A stretch of DNA of 64,000 nucleotides from Acidobacteriota bacterium (GTDB lineage: Bacteria; Acidobacteriota; Blastocatellia; Pyrinomonadales; Pyrinomonadaceae). The translations under genes were made by a program, and so were the position numbers. The notes beneath the pieces were generated by a model that searched no databases, was not told the origin of the DNA, and worked only from the letters and a program-made list of their open reading frames with translations. Every line of letters begins with the position of its first letter. The first letter of the stretch is position 1. Location: contig QQUY01000001.1 of assembly GCA_003385635.1 (NCBI GenBank), forward strand, positions 1,899,001 to 1,963,000, in the 5' to 3' direction. Positions 18,762 to 29,792 of the stretch are shown piece by piece.

Positions 18762-20312
18762 CTAGACTGCTTTATCGGTAGTTACGCGGACAAGATCTGC
18801 TCGGTAGGCTCCGGCCTCGAGTCGCAAAGGAAGCCTTCTTCCGTCCGAAGTCAGCCAGATACGGATACGCAGCTGGTCGATGCTCGAATTACCTGTCCTG
18901 ACATTTATGAGGTCTGAACGGGTCTTTCGTCCCCTGAACTCGATCTCTTCCGATTTCGACGGACTTAGGGTGAGGATTGCCGAATCAGAGCCGGCAAAAA
19001 GGGCCACCCGGGTATCGTTCGAGGGATTGGGGGTTCCGATAGGCGGGCGGAGGTTAAATGCCCTCACAGCATACGCCAGGGACAAGACGTTGTGAGTTCC
19101 GATCGGTATCTGGACCGGCTGCCCCGCCTGAACGGTTGCTGTCCCGGATGTCTGATCAAAAACCGTCTGCTGAGAGTATCCGGAAAATGCTCCGGTAAAC
19201 TGCATGGTCGATGAATAAGGTACAAGGGTGTCCGGGTTGACCCACGCTTCTGCGTTGTCAGCGGCGCCAAATATATCGTTCGCGGGCCCGGGACCTGAAA
19301 ACTGCGCAACAAGCCGGAGGCTGTCCCTTCCCTGAAACAGTTTTCGTTCCGCCGCTTTGAGTACCACCGTTCCGACAGGTGCTCCGGCTTTGGAAACGGC
19401 GTATTCAAGCCTTTCGCCCAGCCTGAAAGGAAGATCTGCGGAGAGCTCGCGGTTATCTACGTAAGGCTGAGGTGTCGGGGTCGGGGTCGGGGTCGTAACG
19501 ACCGGGACAGGAGTTGCGGTAGCCGTTGGCGTCGGGGTGCGCGAAAGGTCCTGGATTCCTGCTAGTCTCGCCGAAAACTCGCCTTTTTCCGTCTCGAACG
19601 TGACGAGCACGGGGAGGCTTCTTTCGTCCGTTGAAAAGTGAACCCTGAACTTCGAGATTCCCTGATCGGTAAGAAACGCACTCGCGACATCCGAGACCTG
19701 TGTATCGAAGGAGCCTGCCTCTGTCGTCACCTGATCGCTACCCGAAACGACGAAATCAAAGTTGTACAGCTTTCCTTCTTCAGTGACGTTGTACGAACCG
19801 GAACCGCCCATCGAGCGCACTTTGTAGATCAGTGAGAGCAGGTCAAGCCCGGTTGACGGCGAATTTAAATAGTCGCGCACGTTCTCCCTTGGCAGAGGCC
19901 CGGAGTTATCGATCTCTTTTATATAGATCGGGTAACCCGTACCTGGCGAGATGAAAGTAGTCCGCGCATCGTCCCAGGCATAGAAAGCGGCGCTAAGGAG
20001 ATCAACGGACCGTAGTTTGCCAGATAATTCTATCGCGTCCTGTCCGGCGAGTTTTCCTTTCGAAACTACCTGTATCTCCGCATATGCTGCGCTGTCGTAG
20101 TTATTGAACGAGATCGCATAAGTGAGCTTTTCTCCGATCTTTATCGACGGCTCCTGCGTGGCAGCGTGCCCGCTTTCCAGGAAAAAAGTGATCGCCGTCG
20201 CGCCAAGCAACACGAGCAGCGCGGATAATGCAACGCCGGCATATCCTGTGCGGGCGTGTCTGTTTCCGGAAGGCTTGTATTTGGAAAGTGAAAGAAAAAA
20301 GTGGAAGCTCAT
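18762..20312 (-). CDS. DUF3108-like protein (two repeated domains joined by a TPTP linker)
   Basis: GEKLTYAISFNNYDSAAYAEIQV and GERLEYAVSKAGAPVGTVVLK repeats; TPTPTATATPVPVVTTPTPTPTPQP linker. Confidence 0.75.
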   Translation of the reverse strand: MSFHFFLSLSKYKPSGNRHARTGYAGVALSALLVLLGATAITFFLESGHAATQEPSIKIGEKLTYAISFNNYDSAAYAEIQVVSKGKLAGQDAIELSGKLRSVDLLSAAFYAWDDARTTFISPGTGYPIYIKEIDNSGPLPRENVRDYLNSPSTGLDLLSLIYKVRSMGGSGSYNVTEEGKLYNFDFVVSGSDQVTTEAGSFDTQVSDVASAFLTDQGISKFRVHFSTDERSLPVLVTFETEKGEFSARLAGIQDLSRTPTPTATATPVPVVTTPTPTPTPQPYVDNRELSADLPFRLGERLEYAVSKAGAPVGTVVLKAAERKLFQGRDSLRLVAQFSGPGPANDIFGAADNAEAWVNPDTLVPYSSTMQFTGAFSGYSQQTVFDQTSGTATVQAGQPVQIPIGTHNVLSLAYAVRAFNLRPPIGTPNPSNDTRVALFAGSDSAILTLSPSKSEEIEFRGRKTRSDLINVRTGNSSIDQLRIRIWLTSDGRRLPLRLEAGAYRADLVRVTTDKAV

Positions 20313-21085
20313 TGAAGCTGTATGGAATCCGCGGCGTTTGCCATTTCCTCGATGATCGTCCGAGCCGCCGCTGCTTTGTCTGCGGCTTTTAGGATCGGCC
20401 GGCCGATCACAAGATAGTCAGAGCCTGCGGCGACGGCCTGCGCCGGAGTCATTACACGCTTCTGATCGTCAGAAGTTGCATCAGAAGGCCTTATACCAGG
20501 AGTTACGATGTCGAACGGCAGTTTCTTGATTCGTTCCCTTATAAGTCGGGTCTCGAGTGGTGAGGCAACAACACCGTCCAATCCACATTTTGCAGCAAGT
20601 TGGGCCAATTGCAAAACCCTCTGATCAACCTCCTGAGTGATCCCCGTCTCTTGAAGTGTGGCCTTGTTGGAGCTGGTAAGAACAGTGACCGCGATCAGCT
20701 TTGGGCGATCCAGCGATTCCTTCTCGCACGTTTCACTCATTTTTTCGAGTGCGGTACTCATCATTTCTCCCCCGCCGGACGAGTGCACGTTGAACATCCA
20801 GACGCCAAGCCGCGCAGCCTCGACCGATGCGGACGCGACCTGATTCGGAATGTCGTGATACTTAACATCCAGAAAAACCCTGACTTCCTGTCGAACGAGC
20901 TTTTCGACAAGTGATGCCCCTGCGGAAGTGAACAGTTGCAGACCGACCTTGAATGCGCCGACCTCGCCGCGGAGCTCATCTACGGCTCGAAGTGCGTCAT
21001 TGGCAGTCGGCACGTCGAGCGCTGCGATCACCTTTTCCTTTTGCACTTCGTATTGGGTCTGCATCTTCTTCGTAGTTGCCTTCAT
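20309..21085 (-). CDS. pyrF: orotidine-5'-phosphate decarboxylase
   Basis: KVIAALDVPTANDALRAVDEL, FKVGLQLFTSAG, VFLDVKYHDIPNQV, VTPGIRPS, YLVIGRPI; start at internal MKATTKK. Confidence 0.94.
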   Translation of the reverse strand: MKATTKKMQTQYEVQKEKVIAALDVPTANDALRAVDELRGEVGAFKVGLQLFTSAGASLVEKLVRQEVRVFLDVKYHDIPNQVASASVEAARLGVWMFNVHSSGGGEMMSTALEKMSETCEKESLDRPKLIAVTVLTSSNKATLQETGITQEVDQRVLQLAQLAAKCGLDGVVASPLETRLIRERIKKLPFDIVTPGIRPSDATSDDQKRVMTPAQAVAAGSDYLVIGRPILKAADKAAAARTIIEEMANAADSIQLQ

Positions 21086-21131
21086 AAGCCTAAATTCAAA
21101 AGAAAACCGGCGCCCTGCGCCGGTAACTGGG

Positions 21132-21419
21132 TCAATCAAAATCGAGTGGATTCTTAAATGGCTCGTCCGAGTCTTTATCCGCTTTCTTGAAAGCCTCCTG
21201 AAATTTTTCCTCAAGTATCCGCTTTCGGTCCCTTTGCGCCTCCTGTTCTTGCTCGAAAAGCTTTTCACGAAGTTCTTTCTGTTTATCCATCTGATGCTTG
21301 AGGTCTTCGAAGCTGCCCGAGGCTTTCTTCTTCTCTTCATGAGAGATGATCGAACCGGTGCTTCCGTCAATCACCAGTTCCGCTTCGCAACAGGGACAAA
21401 TGACGCTGATCTTCTCCAT
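21132..21419 (-). CDS. hypothetical protein with N-terminal CPCC motif and coiled coil
   Basis: MEKISVICPCCEAELVIDGSTGSIISHEEKKK...; upstream of pyrF on the same strand. Confidence 0.65.
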   Translation of the reverse strand: MEKISVICPCCEAELVIDGSTGSIISHEEKKKASGSFEDLKHQMDKQKELREKLFEQEQEAQRDRKRILEEKFQEAFKKADKDSDEPFKNPLDFD

Positions 21420-21445
21420 AGTAGTAAGGCAGGGAACGTATCCCT

Positions 21446-22033
21446 TTAAGGGTTGCCACCGGCCCGCTTCTTCATTACTTCGCTCTTTGTAGGGGCGTTC
21501 TTGTCTGCGGGAATTTCTCTGCCCGCCGCTTTCATTATCGTACCGACTGCAGCAATTCGGAAGTTGCCAAGCGCTTCCGGGGGGATTTCTTTTACCTCAC
21601 CGTCTTTGAAATAGATCTTGAGCGTTACGTTTTTCGGATTGATCGTCGTCTTTACGATCTTGTCCAGAAACTGGTTGTCTATAAACGTCCTGGTCTCCAA
21701 TACGTGCCCTTGTTTGTTCATTTCGGTCGTCATCTCCGAATTCTCAGGCATTTTCTTTTTCCGGATCGTCGTGTCGACCGATTTCGTGTCGACGACCTTT
21801 ACCTTTGAGTTATCCAGAGTGACGTTCGTATCAACGTTCTCGATACCGTTATACGGAACGATCTTGCGCTCACCGTTCACGGCATACGGATTCCCGTTAT
21901 TGTCCTCTTTCGGCACCATTGCCTGGTCACTGTTCCCGGGATTCGTTTCCGTGGTCGAGTCGCACGAAGAACAAGCCCCTAACAAGGCGACGAATACGGC
22001 CATTACAGTCAACTTGATCCAGAAATACTTCAT
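21446..22033 (-). CDS. hypothetical lipoprotein
   Basis: MKYFWIKLTVMAVFVALLGACSSCD lipobox. Confidence 0.7.
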   Translation of the reverse strand: MKYFWIKLTVMAVFVALLGACSSCDSTTETNPGNSDQAMVPKEDNNGNPYAVNGERKIVPYNGIENVDTNVTLDNSKVKVVDTKSVDTTIRKKKMPENSEMTTEMNKQGHVLETRTFIDNQFLDKIVKTTINPKNVTLKIYFKDGEVKEIPPEALGNFRIAAVGTIMKAAGREIPADKNAPTKSEVMKKRAGGNP

Positions 22034-22927
22034 AACAGTCTTGGAATATCCTTCATTTTCGAGGCCAAATCGGAAGATAACATTATTGCTTTTTGCATTC
22101 AAAAGAGAATTCCGACCTGTGGGATCGCACTGAGACCTTCTTCAAAGCCGCCAGTGATCGTTCCCATCTTTGTCCGACCTTCAACAACTTACATAACTAT
22201 CTTTAAGGTTTAACTTCAAAAACTGGTGCATGGTGAAAGACCCTGCCCTCCCTATGTCTAGACCCCTCATCACATTTATTTGCCACACTTACAGTCATAT
22301 CCCGAAAGTGATACTTCAAGTTCATCTTAGAATTTATTGCGAACTCTTCGTTCAGAATGCTCAAGTATTACCTTACAGAACCATAGACATTTTTTTGATT
22401 TTCCATATAATGGCGGCTGTTACAAATAATTCTGGAAAAACTGAGTCGTTTCGTCTCTGCTATGTACCAAACGAATTCAGTTTTCGAATGATTCTTAACC
22501 TTCAGGCTGAAGACCAAGATCGGCTAACACGCTGTGGCTAGGCAATCGGCGGTCAGGAAGATTGGGCATTCGGAGAATCGGCGGAACAATTTGATCTGGC
22601 GATCGACCGGGTACCCTTGGAGGTAACCGGTTTTAACGGTGCAAAATATTCTTGACAACCTCCAGCCTCTGCAGTAAGTTAACTGCCATCTTTTCAGAAA
22701 GAAAGTTAAGACGAAGGAGATGCTGATTCATTTCCTTTGGGTCCCTATTGGATCAACCTGACTCTGAGTAGGCGTCTTTATCGAAGCAGGATTCCGGGCC
22801 AGAAGACGGATTCACGATTTTTCGATTTTGATCTCAGCTCCTACGCGTCGGTTTAGTTCTGATAAGGTCGGGCGATTGTCCATACAGTCCCCGGAGCGGT
22901 GAATAGAGCTAAAATAAGGAGATTGAA

Positions 22928-24301
22928 ATGAAGAAGAAGTTTTTCGCTGTAAGCAGGTCATTTTTTACAGCTGCGGTCGTCGCGACCGTGCTGTGCTTTC
23001 CGGTGATAGGACAGGATAAGTCCGGAAGCTCCAAGCAGAGAACCAAGATCGGACTGGAAGACATTCCGATGCTCGTCAGCCTCTCGAGCAATGCCAAGGT
23101 GGGTGAGAGTATCAGGTTCGTCGGCACTCAGTTCAAAGCGAACGAGATCGTTACGATCGAAGTGCAATCAGAAGACATTGAGACGGGGTTACGCGCGTCG
23201 ATCGAATCAGATACCGTTTATGCCGACACGAAGGGAAACTTCGTATTCGAGATGATAATGCCGGACTACGGCAGGTTCGTCGTGACGGCGGAAGGCTCGA
23301 TCTCAAAGTCGAAGGCCACCAGGATTGTCCGTAGTGACTCGCTGACGCCGCCAGCGATCCTTGTCGCCGGAAACCCTTCGTGCGAGATCCTTAATTCCAA
23401 CGATGCACAGTTCCCCAATGTGACCACGAACAGCGAGCTTAGGCTGAATATTGCGGACCCGAACGGGACCTTTCCGTTTACGAACGGAGGAGGCAGGGTT
23501 ATTTTAGGTGCGGCGGAAGACCCGGGGAGTTCAGTTACGGTAACGACCGTTGGCACGAGCGTGAGTTGGTCCTCCACCCGTCCGATCTCTGCAGTGATCG
23601 TTAAAGGCGGCGCGAATGCCAACGCTTACGCGTACGACCCTGATGACATCAGCGACGGCGGTCCGCTAACCACACCTGCCGGGCTGGGCGTGACTCGCAT
23701 CAGTTTCTGCTTCAAGGGATTTTCGAAGGTGATCGTCATTAAACAGGCAAGTCCGCCAAGCTCTTTCCAGTTTGACTTCACTACCACGGGAATCGCGGGA
23801 AGCAACTCTTTCTCGTTGACCGACGACAGCGCTAACTCTGATCCGATGGTGATGATGGTAGGAGTTGCTGGAAACGCAACGATCACGGAATCGCTTCCAG
23901 CTCCTTATACCCTCGTATCCATCGATTGCACTTCCTCGACTGGCAGGTCAACGATAAATTCCGTTAACCCACCGACAGCCGATATTGATCTGGGAATTGA
24001 AGACGTGGTTACTTGTACCTTCTTCAATGACTTCCTGACCGCGGTTGAAGCACGTGTCTCCGGTCGCGTCACCGACGCCAACGGACGGGCGATTGCGGGT
24101 GCGATGGTAACGGCAGTGGACGGAAACGGAAATTCCAGAACTGCAAGGACCAACATGTTCGGCTTCTACGAGGTCCGCGAACTTGAGGCAGGGACTTCCC
24201 TCTTTATGGAAGTTTCGCACAAGCGTTACAGCTTCCCGACACGTTTCCTGGAGCTCAACGAGGACGAGATGACAGTCAACTTCCAGGGAACCTCCAGATA
24301 A
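22928..24301 (+). CDS. secreted protein with C-terminal carboxypeptidase-regulatory-like domain (paralog 1 of 3)
   Basis: Signal peptide; IKQASPPSSFQFDFTTTG, ITESLPAPYTLVSIDC; VSGRVTDANGRAIAGAMVTAVDGNGNSRTARTNMFGFYEVRELEAG. Confidence 0.8.
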   Translation: MKKKFFAVSRSFFTAAVVATVLCFPVIGQDKSGSSKQRTKIGLEDIPMLVSLSSNAKVGESIRFVGTQFKANEIVTIEVQSEDIETGLRASIESDTVYADTKGNFVFEMIMPDYGRFVVTAEGSISKSKATRIVRSDSLTPPAILVAGNPSCEILNSNDAQFPNVTTNSELRLNIADPNGTFPFTNGGGRVILGAAEDPGSSVTVTTVGTSVSWSSTRPISAVIVKGGANANAYAYDPDDISDGGPLTTPAGLGVTRISFCFKGFSKVIVIKQASPPSSFQFDFTTTGIAGSNSFSLTDDSANSDPMVMMVGVAGNATITESLPAPYTLVSIDCTSSTGRSTINSVNPPTADIDLGIEDVVTCTFFNDFLTAVEARVSGRVTDANGRAIAGAMVTAVDGNGNSRTARTNMFGFYEVRELEAGTSLFMEVSHKRYSFPTRFLELNEDEMTVNFQGTSR

Positions 24302-24764
24302 TCACGATAAAGATAAAAATTGAGCAGGCGGGATCTACGGATTCCGCTTTTTTTTGTGCCTTCAGCAAACACCCGCAACCTCATTGAGCGCGTGATTACG
24401 AAAAAGTTTTTCAGGAAAGTCGGTATCTGACTGGAAATCCCTCTTCATTCCAACTTTGGTGCTAGGGAACGAACAAAAGTAGATCGACTCAAGACTCTTG
24501 TGCAGTCCGGGCTCTTTAAGTGCCACCAAACAAGAGACTATTGAGTCCCTGGAGGGGAGGCAACAACTTGCTTTCATCCTCATAAGACCTTTGACCGGGC
24601 GATTGACGAGTGCCTCTAGGCCAGACAGGTGTAGAGCCGGAACTCCCATCGCCCTCTATATCGGCACGATCTTGATCCTGATTGTCGTGTAGTGGTCTTG
24701 CAGATCAGGGGAATGTTCATCACTAGGCAGTCCTGAAATGAAAGTAAGAATTTGGAGAATGAAA

Positions 24765-26153
24765 ATGATTTACAAAGCTAAAGAGAGAATCGGGGCACTG
24801 ACAGTCGTACTGCTTTTTGCGACGCTCTTGATCAGCCCCGTTATCGGACAGAACAGGTCCGCAGGCAAAGAGACGGCTAGAAAGTCCGGTCTTGCAGACA
24901 TCCCGACTCTTGTAAGTCTCTCAAACAGCGCCAAGGTAGGTGAGACAGTCCGATTTGTTGGTTCGCAGTTCAAGGCAAACGAAACCATTACCATCAGTGT
25001 TCAATCGGAAGACATTGAGACTGGATACCGCGCGCAGATCGAGGCCGATACCATCTATGCGGATATGAAAGGCAACTTCGTTTTCGAGGTTACTATTCCC
25101 GACCACGGTAGATTTGTTGTTTCGGCAAAGGGGTCGATCTCGAATGCCAACGCGTCGAGAATCATTCATAGTGATTCGCTTACGCCGGCACCTATATTCG
25201 TCAGCGGCAATCCCAATTGTGAGGTCCTAAACGCAAACAACGGCCAGTTTCCAAGCATTACTTCTGACTACGGATTCAAGCTCGATTTTTCGTCGCCAAA
25301 CGGGACCTTTCCGATCGTGAACAGCGATTCTCCTGCGACTGAACTTCTGGGGGGTGCGCCTGCGGAACCTGGCAACTCCGTGACGGTAAGTACGGTTGGA
25401 AGAGACGTGAGCTGGTCGTCGACGCGGCCGATCTCGGCGGTGATAATCAAGGGCGGACCAAATGCAAACGTTTACGTATATGATCCCGATGCTCTCGGTG
25501 ATAACGGTACGCTTACGACCCCGAACAACGGCGGTTTTGGCGTAAGCCACGTAACGTTTTGCTTCAAGCCCGTTGCGAAGATCATTGTCGTGAAACAGGC
25601 CAGCCCCCCGAGCTCGTTCCAGTTCGATTTCACAACGACTGGTCTCCCGGGCGGTGGCTCATTCTCGTTGACGGATGACGATATCAACTCGAACCCGATG
25701 GAAATGTTCATCACAACCGCGGGTAACAAGACGATCACGGAGTCTCTCCCCGCACCATACACATTGGTATCGATTGACTGCGTCTCGCAAAACGGGACTT
25801 CGACAATAAATTCTGAGGCAGTTCCTACAGCCGACGTAGACCTGGCGAGTGGCGATGTAGTGACATGTACATTCTTCAATGACTTTCTGACCGCGGTCGA
25901 AGCAACAGTTTCTGGGCGCGTGACCGATGAAAACGGGCGTGCGATCGCTGGTGCGTGGGTTACGGCTGTAGACGGAAGTGGAAATTCACGGTCCGCGAGG
26001 ACGAACATGTTTGGCTTCTATTCGGTAAATGAACTTGAAGCAGGTACATCCTTATCTTTGCAAGTCTCACACAAAGGCTATCGATTCCCAACCCGTTTTG
26101 TTGAACTCAACGAAGGTGAGTTGACCGTTAACTTCGAAGGCAGTCAGCGATAG
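24765..26153 (+). CDS. secreted protein, paralog 2 of 3
   Basis: Closely similar to 22928-24301 along its whole length; start ATG at 24765 with SD TTTGGAG. Confidence 0.8.
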   Translation: MIYKAKERIGALTVVLLFATLLISPVIGQNRSAGKETARKSGLADIPTLVSLSNSAKVGETVRFVGSQFKANETITISVQSEDIETGYRAQIEADTIYADMKGNFVFEVTIPDHGRFVVSAKGSISNANASRIIHSDSLTPAPIFVSGNPNCEVLNANNGQFPSITSDYGFKLDFSSPNGTFPIVNSDSPATELLGGAPAEPGNSVTVSTVGRDVSWSSTRPISAVIIKGGPNANVYVYDPDALGDNGTLTTPNNGGFGVSHVTFCFKPVAKIIVVKQASPPSSFQFDFTTTGLPGGGSFSLTDDDINSNPMEMFITTAGNKTITESLPAPYTLVSIDCVSQNGTSTINSEAVPTADVDLASGDVVTCTFFNDFLTAVEATVSGRVTDENGRAIAGAWVTAVDGSGNSRSARTNMFGFYSVNELEAGTSLSLQVSHKGYRFPTRFVELNEGELTVNFEGSQR

Positions 26154-26179
26154 ACAGGATTAGGAAAAGTAGTTTAGGG

Positions 26180-26207
26180 CGGGCGCAATCTGCGCCCGTA
26201 TTTTTTT
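26180..26207 (+). terminator. intrinsic terminator
   Basis: CGGGCGCA-atc-TGCGCCCG then TATTTTTTT. Confidence 0.85.
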
Positions 26208-26575
26208 CTCAGGCCTCGGTTGGTGCCGTTGCTGACCGAGGCCTATTCTAATGAGCCGTTAGGTCGGGAAAGTATCAACCAGTTCTGAAAGCCATCGGAC
26301 CCGTCCACCTCGGTTGGTTTCCTACTTGGCCTCGCAGACTGACTCAATCCTTCAAATGGAGATCTTTTTCCGGGAGAAGCCCTCATATCCTGGAATATGG
26401 CGCTTAATAGCTCTTTAGGTCAGTCAAATGCAATAAATCGATGCGCCGTCCGGCGGCTTCCGTTTGAGGAGCTACCGACAAACATGGTCCGTGGTATGTA
26501 CCCGGCCAGAATTCAGATGACGGTATTTCTTCAGCTTCAACGCTCCCGCGTTCCTGGTTGGAGAAGGAGAACAAT

Positions 26576-28021
26576 ATGAACACGCTTGTAAAAAGAATTC
26601 CTCAGTCGCTTGCAGTATTTACTCTGGTTGCGGCCTTCGCGACTACAGCAGTCGCGCAGATCTTCTACGTCCCGAAAGGTGCAAACGCCTCCTCTCCCGC
26701 GCCGATATTAAAGAGCGCTGAAAGCCGAATAATCACGGGAGAGAACGGGGTGGTCTACGGATCCAGATTCGTTCCGAATGAAGCAGTTGTCATTACGATA
26801 ATGCGTCCGGATGCTGCAGAAGGGCTGGCAGGACCTTACGAGTATGCTTCTGTTTCGGCCGACTTAAACGGAAACTTCGTGTACAGCAGAAAGCTCGATG
26901 TTCGGGGAACCCACACATTCACCGCAAAAGGGGCGGTATCCGGGATCGAGGTAAGCAGTTCAATTACTTCAGGCGGCGGCGGACCGACTCCGAAAACACT
27001 TTCAGGCCACAAATCCTGCGCGGATATCAACGCAAAGAACTCGACGTTTCCGACGATCACGTCCGACTACGGATTCAGGATCAGAGAATGGGGGCCAACC
27101 GGGACTTTTCCGCTCGTCGACAGTTCCGACCCGTACACGTTCATGACAGGCGGCGCTCCAGAGGATCCCGAAAACTCAGTTACGACCAGCTCGTGGTACT
27201 ACCAGCGAAGGCTCGCCTGGTCATCGACCAGACCGATCACGGCCGTTATCGTCACGAAACTCTACGGCAGCCATCGCTATTCGAACGTTTACATATACGA
27301 TCCGGCGTCGATGGGAGATAATGGTCCGCTTCGGGCGCCTTACGATCAGAAGATCTACTCGGTCGAGTTCTGCTTTGACGAAGAAGAGCCGGATGACCCT
27401 ATGGCAAGCCTGACCGTCGTCAAGCAGGCCTTCCCGGCAAGCAACTTCCAGTTCGAATTCCTGGTTGAGAACTACGCGGACCCCCAAACCTTTGATCAGC
27501 CTATGCTCTCGGACACTGATCCGGCCGGCAACAATGAGGATGAGTTCAATTCCAAGCAGTACGATGTAGAGAATTTCTCAGGCCCTGTCAGCATCACGGA
27601 GTCAAATCCTGCACCATACACACTTACAGGAATCGTGTGTGTTGATAACAACAACGGTGGCGCCGAGTTCGGCTCTTATACCGTGGACGGCAACACAGCT
27701 GATGTCTCCCTCTCGGACGGTGACGATGTAACGTGTACTTTCACGAACGACTTCGTTACCGCGGTTGAAGCGGTGGTGACCGGCCGGGTCCTCGACGCCA
27801 ACGGCACCCCTATATCGGGAGCCGGGATCATGGCTACTGACGGAAACGGCAACACTAAATACGCGATCACCAACCAGTTCGGCTACTATACGATTCGTGA
27901 GCTGGAAGCCGGCACCTCGCTGTATATGGAGGTTTCGCACAAGCGATATACCTTCCCGACAAGATTTGTCGAGTTGAATGAAGGCGAGATGACAATCGAT
28001 TTCCAGGGCGTTCGGCGATAG
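26576..28021 (+). CDS. secreted protein, paralog 3 of 3 (most diverged)
   Basis: VVKQAFPASNFQFEF, SITESNPAPYTLTGIVC, VTGRVLDANGTPISGAGIMATDGNGNTKYAITNQFGYYTIRELEAGTSLYMEVSHKRYTFPTRFVELNEGEM. Confidence 0.8.
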   Translation: MNTLVKRIPQSLAVFTLVAAFATTAVAQIFYVPKGANASSPAPILKSAESRIITGENGVVYGSRFVPNEAVVITIMRPDAAEGLAGPYEYASVSADLNGNFVYSRKLDVRGTHTFTAKGAVSGIEVSSSITSGGGGPTPKTLSGHKSCADINAKNSTFPTITSDYGFRIREWGPTGTFPLVDSSDPYTFMTGGAPEDPENSVTTSSWYYQRRLAWSSTRPITAVIVTKLYGSHRYSNVYIYDPASMGDNGPLRAPYDQKIYSVEFCFDEEEPDDPMASLTVVKQAFPASNFQFEFLVENYADPQTFDQPMLSDTDPAGNNEDEFNSKQYDVENFSGPVSITESNPAPYTLTGIVCVDNNNGGAEFGSYTVDGNTADVSLSDGDDVTCTFTNDFVTAVEAVVTGRVLDANGTPISGAGIMATDGNGNTKYAITNQFGYYTIRELEAGTSLYMEVSHKRYTFPTRFVELNEGEMTIDFQGVRR

Positions 28022-28045
28022 GCCGCTACTGAGTTCATTTGTTTA

Positions 28046-28071
28046 GGCTGTCCGCAGGGGCAGCCTTTTTT
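28046..28071 (+). terminator. intrinsic terminator
   Basis: GGCTGTCC...GGGGCAGCC then TTTTTT. Confidence 0.75.
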
Positions 28072-28226
28072 GTTGGCGCGACCGGTCGATTGTCCGACAA
28101 GCCTCAGCTTGTCGAAGCGAGTTGTTGAGTGAAGACGGCGCAGGCTGAAGCTCGCGCGACAAAAGGAAATGGCCGCCCATCAGGACGGCCATTTCTCAGT
28201 TCCCTATTCACAACAACCAGGAGATA

Positions 28227-29648
28227 TCAGATGTCGTAGTACATCTGGTACTCAAGCGGATGCGGTCGAAGTTTCAGAACATCTACCTCGTTCTTGCGCT
28301 TATACTGGATCCAGCGTTCGACCAATTCGGTGGTAAAGACGTCGCCCTTTAGAAGGTATTCGTGATCCTTTTCAAGTTCATTCAACGCTTCTTCCAGCGT
28401 CCCCGGAAGCGAAGGCACATCCTTCAGCTCCTCAGGAGAAAGGTCGTAGATATCTTTATCAAGCGGCTCTCCGGGATCAATGCTGTTCTGTATTCCGTCA
28501 AGCCCGGCCATGAGTATGGCCGAGAATGCCAGATACGGATTACAGCTGGGGTCGGGAGGCCGGAATTCGATTCGTTTCGCTTTCGGACTTGACGAGAACA
28601 TCGGGATCCTTACAGCTGCCGACCGGTTCCTCGCAGAGTAAGCCAGGTTCACAGGCGCTTCGAATCCCGGAACCAACCTCTTGAAGCTGTTAGTCGTCGG
28701 CGCCGCGAATGCGATCAGCGACTTCGCGTGTTTTAGAAGTCCTCCGATATAGAACTTTGCCATTTCGGAGAGGCCCGCGTACTCATCACCCGCAAAGAGC
28801 GGTTCGTCATCTTTCCAAAGCGAACTGTGACAGTGCATCCCCGAACCGTTGTCACCAAACAGAGGCTTCGGCATGAACGTCGCGGTCTTCCCGTGAGCAT
28901 AAGCGGTGTTCTTGACGATGTTTTTGAACAGCATCAGATTGTCCGCCGTGTATAGAAGGTTCGAGTACTGGAAATCGATCTCACACTGTCCCGCCGTCGC
29001 CACTTCATGGTGATGGCACTCGACGTGGATGCCTACTTCCCCAAGTATCAGCGAAATAGTGTTCCTCAGGTCGATCAGCGAATCGACTGGGGCAACCGGT
29101 ACGTATCCTTCCTTTGAACGGATGTGATATCCAAGATTCGGATTGAACTCGTCCCCTTTTCTGGCAGCATTCCAGTGGCCTTCCTCCGAATCCACCGTAT
29201 AGCCCGCAGACTGCTGCTGGTTGTGAAAATTAACGTTGTCAAAGACAAAGAACTCCGCTTCCGGTCCTACAAATACCGTGTCAGCGATCCCTGTGAACTG
29301 AAGATAACTCTCGGCACGTTCCGCGACCGAACGGGGATCGAGGCCGTAACCCTCCTTGGTGATCGGATCGACCACGTTCGCGATCAGACAGATCGTCGTT
29401 TCCTCGGCAAACGGATCAACCCAGCATCGGGAGGGGTCCGGGATCAGAAGCATGTCTGATTCGTTAATCGCCGCCCAGCCCCTTAAAGATGATCCGTCAA
29501 ATCCGAATCCGTCCTCAAAGCTGTCTTCAGTAAGCTGCTCGATCGGAAACGTCAGGTGGTTCCACGACCCGACTAGATCCGTAAACCGGACCGACACAAA
29601 ACGGGCCTCCTGATCAGTTGCATAACTGATTATGTTCTTCGCGTTCAT
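28227..29648 (-). CDS. glnA: glutamine synthetase type I
   Basis: [95 protein letters not shown]. Confidence 0.95.
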   Translation of the reverse strand: MNAKNIISYATDQEARFVSVRFTDLVGSWNHLTFPIEQLTEDSFEDGFGFDGSSLRGWAAINESDMLLIPDPSRCWVDPFAEETTICLIANVVDPITKEGYGLDPRSVAERAESYLQFTGIADTVFVGPEAEFFVFDNVNFHNQQQSAGYTVDSEEGHWNAARKGDEFNPNLGYHIRSKEGYVPVAPVDSLIDLRNTISLILGEVGIHVECHHHEVATAGQCEIDFQYSNLLYTADNLMLFKNIVKNTAYAHGKTATFMPKPLFGDNGSGMHCHSSLWKDDEPLFAGDEYAGLSEMAKFYIGGLLKHAKSLIAFAAPTTNSFKRLVPGFEAPVNLAYSARNRSAAVRIPMFSSSPKAKRIEFRPPDPSCNPYLAFSAILMAGLDGIQNSIDPGEPLDKDIYDLSPEELKDVPSLPGTLEEALNELEKDHEYLLKGDVFTTELVERWIQYKRKNEVDVLKLRPHPLEYQMYYDI

Positions 29649-29792
29649 TTGTTCTCCTGAATAATAGAATGGTTCTCCGGGTGCCGGAGGACGTGCAATA
29701 AGAGCGTGGTAAAAAAGGGCATTTTACAATACGAAAACGCAACTTCAAAACATGAAGCTGCGTTTCCCTTTTGTCCGGGTTTTTACAGTTCC

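Noticed and set aside
20309-21370. Long N-terminal extension of the pyrF ORF
   Set aside because: The first 95 residues are Arg/Lys-rich read-through overlapping the 21132-21419 gene; PyrF homology starts after internal MKATTKK at 21085.
22130-22927. ~800-bp leader upstream of paralog 1 as a large ncRNA or riboswitch
   Set aside because: No recognisable conserved motif or strong structure by eye; left as unannotated intergenic sequence.
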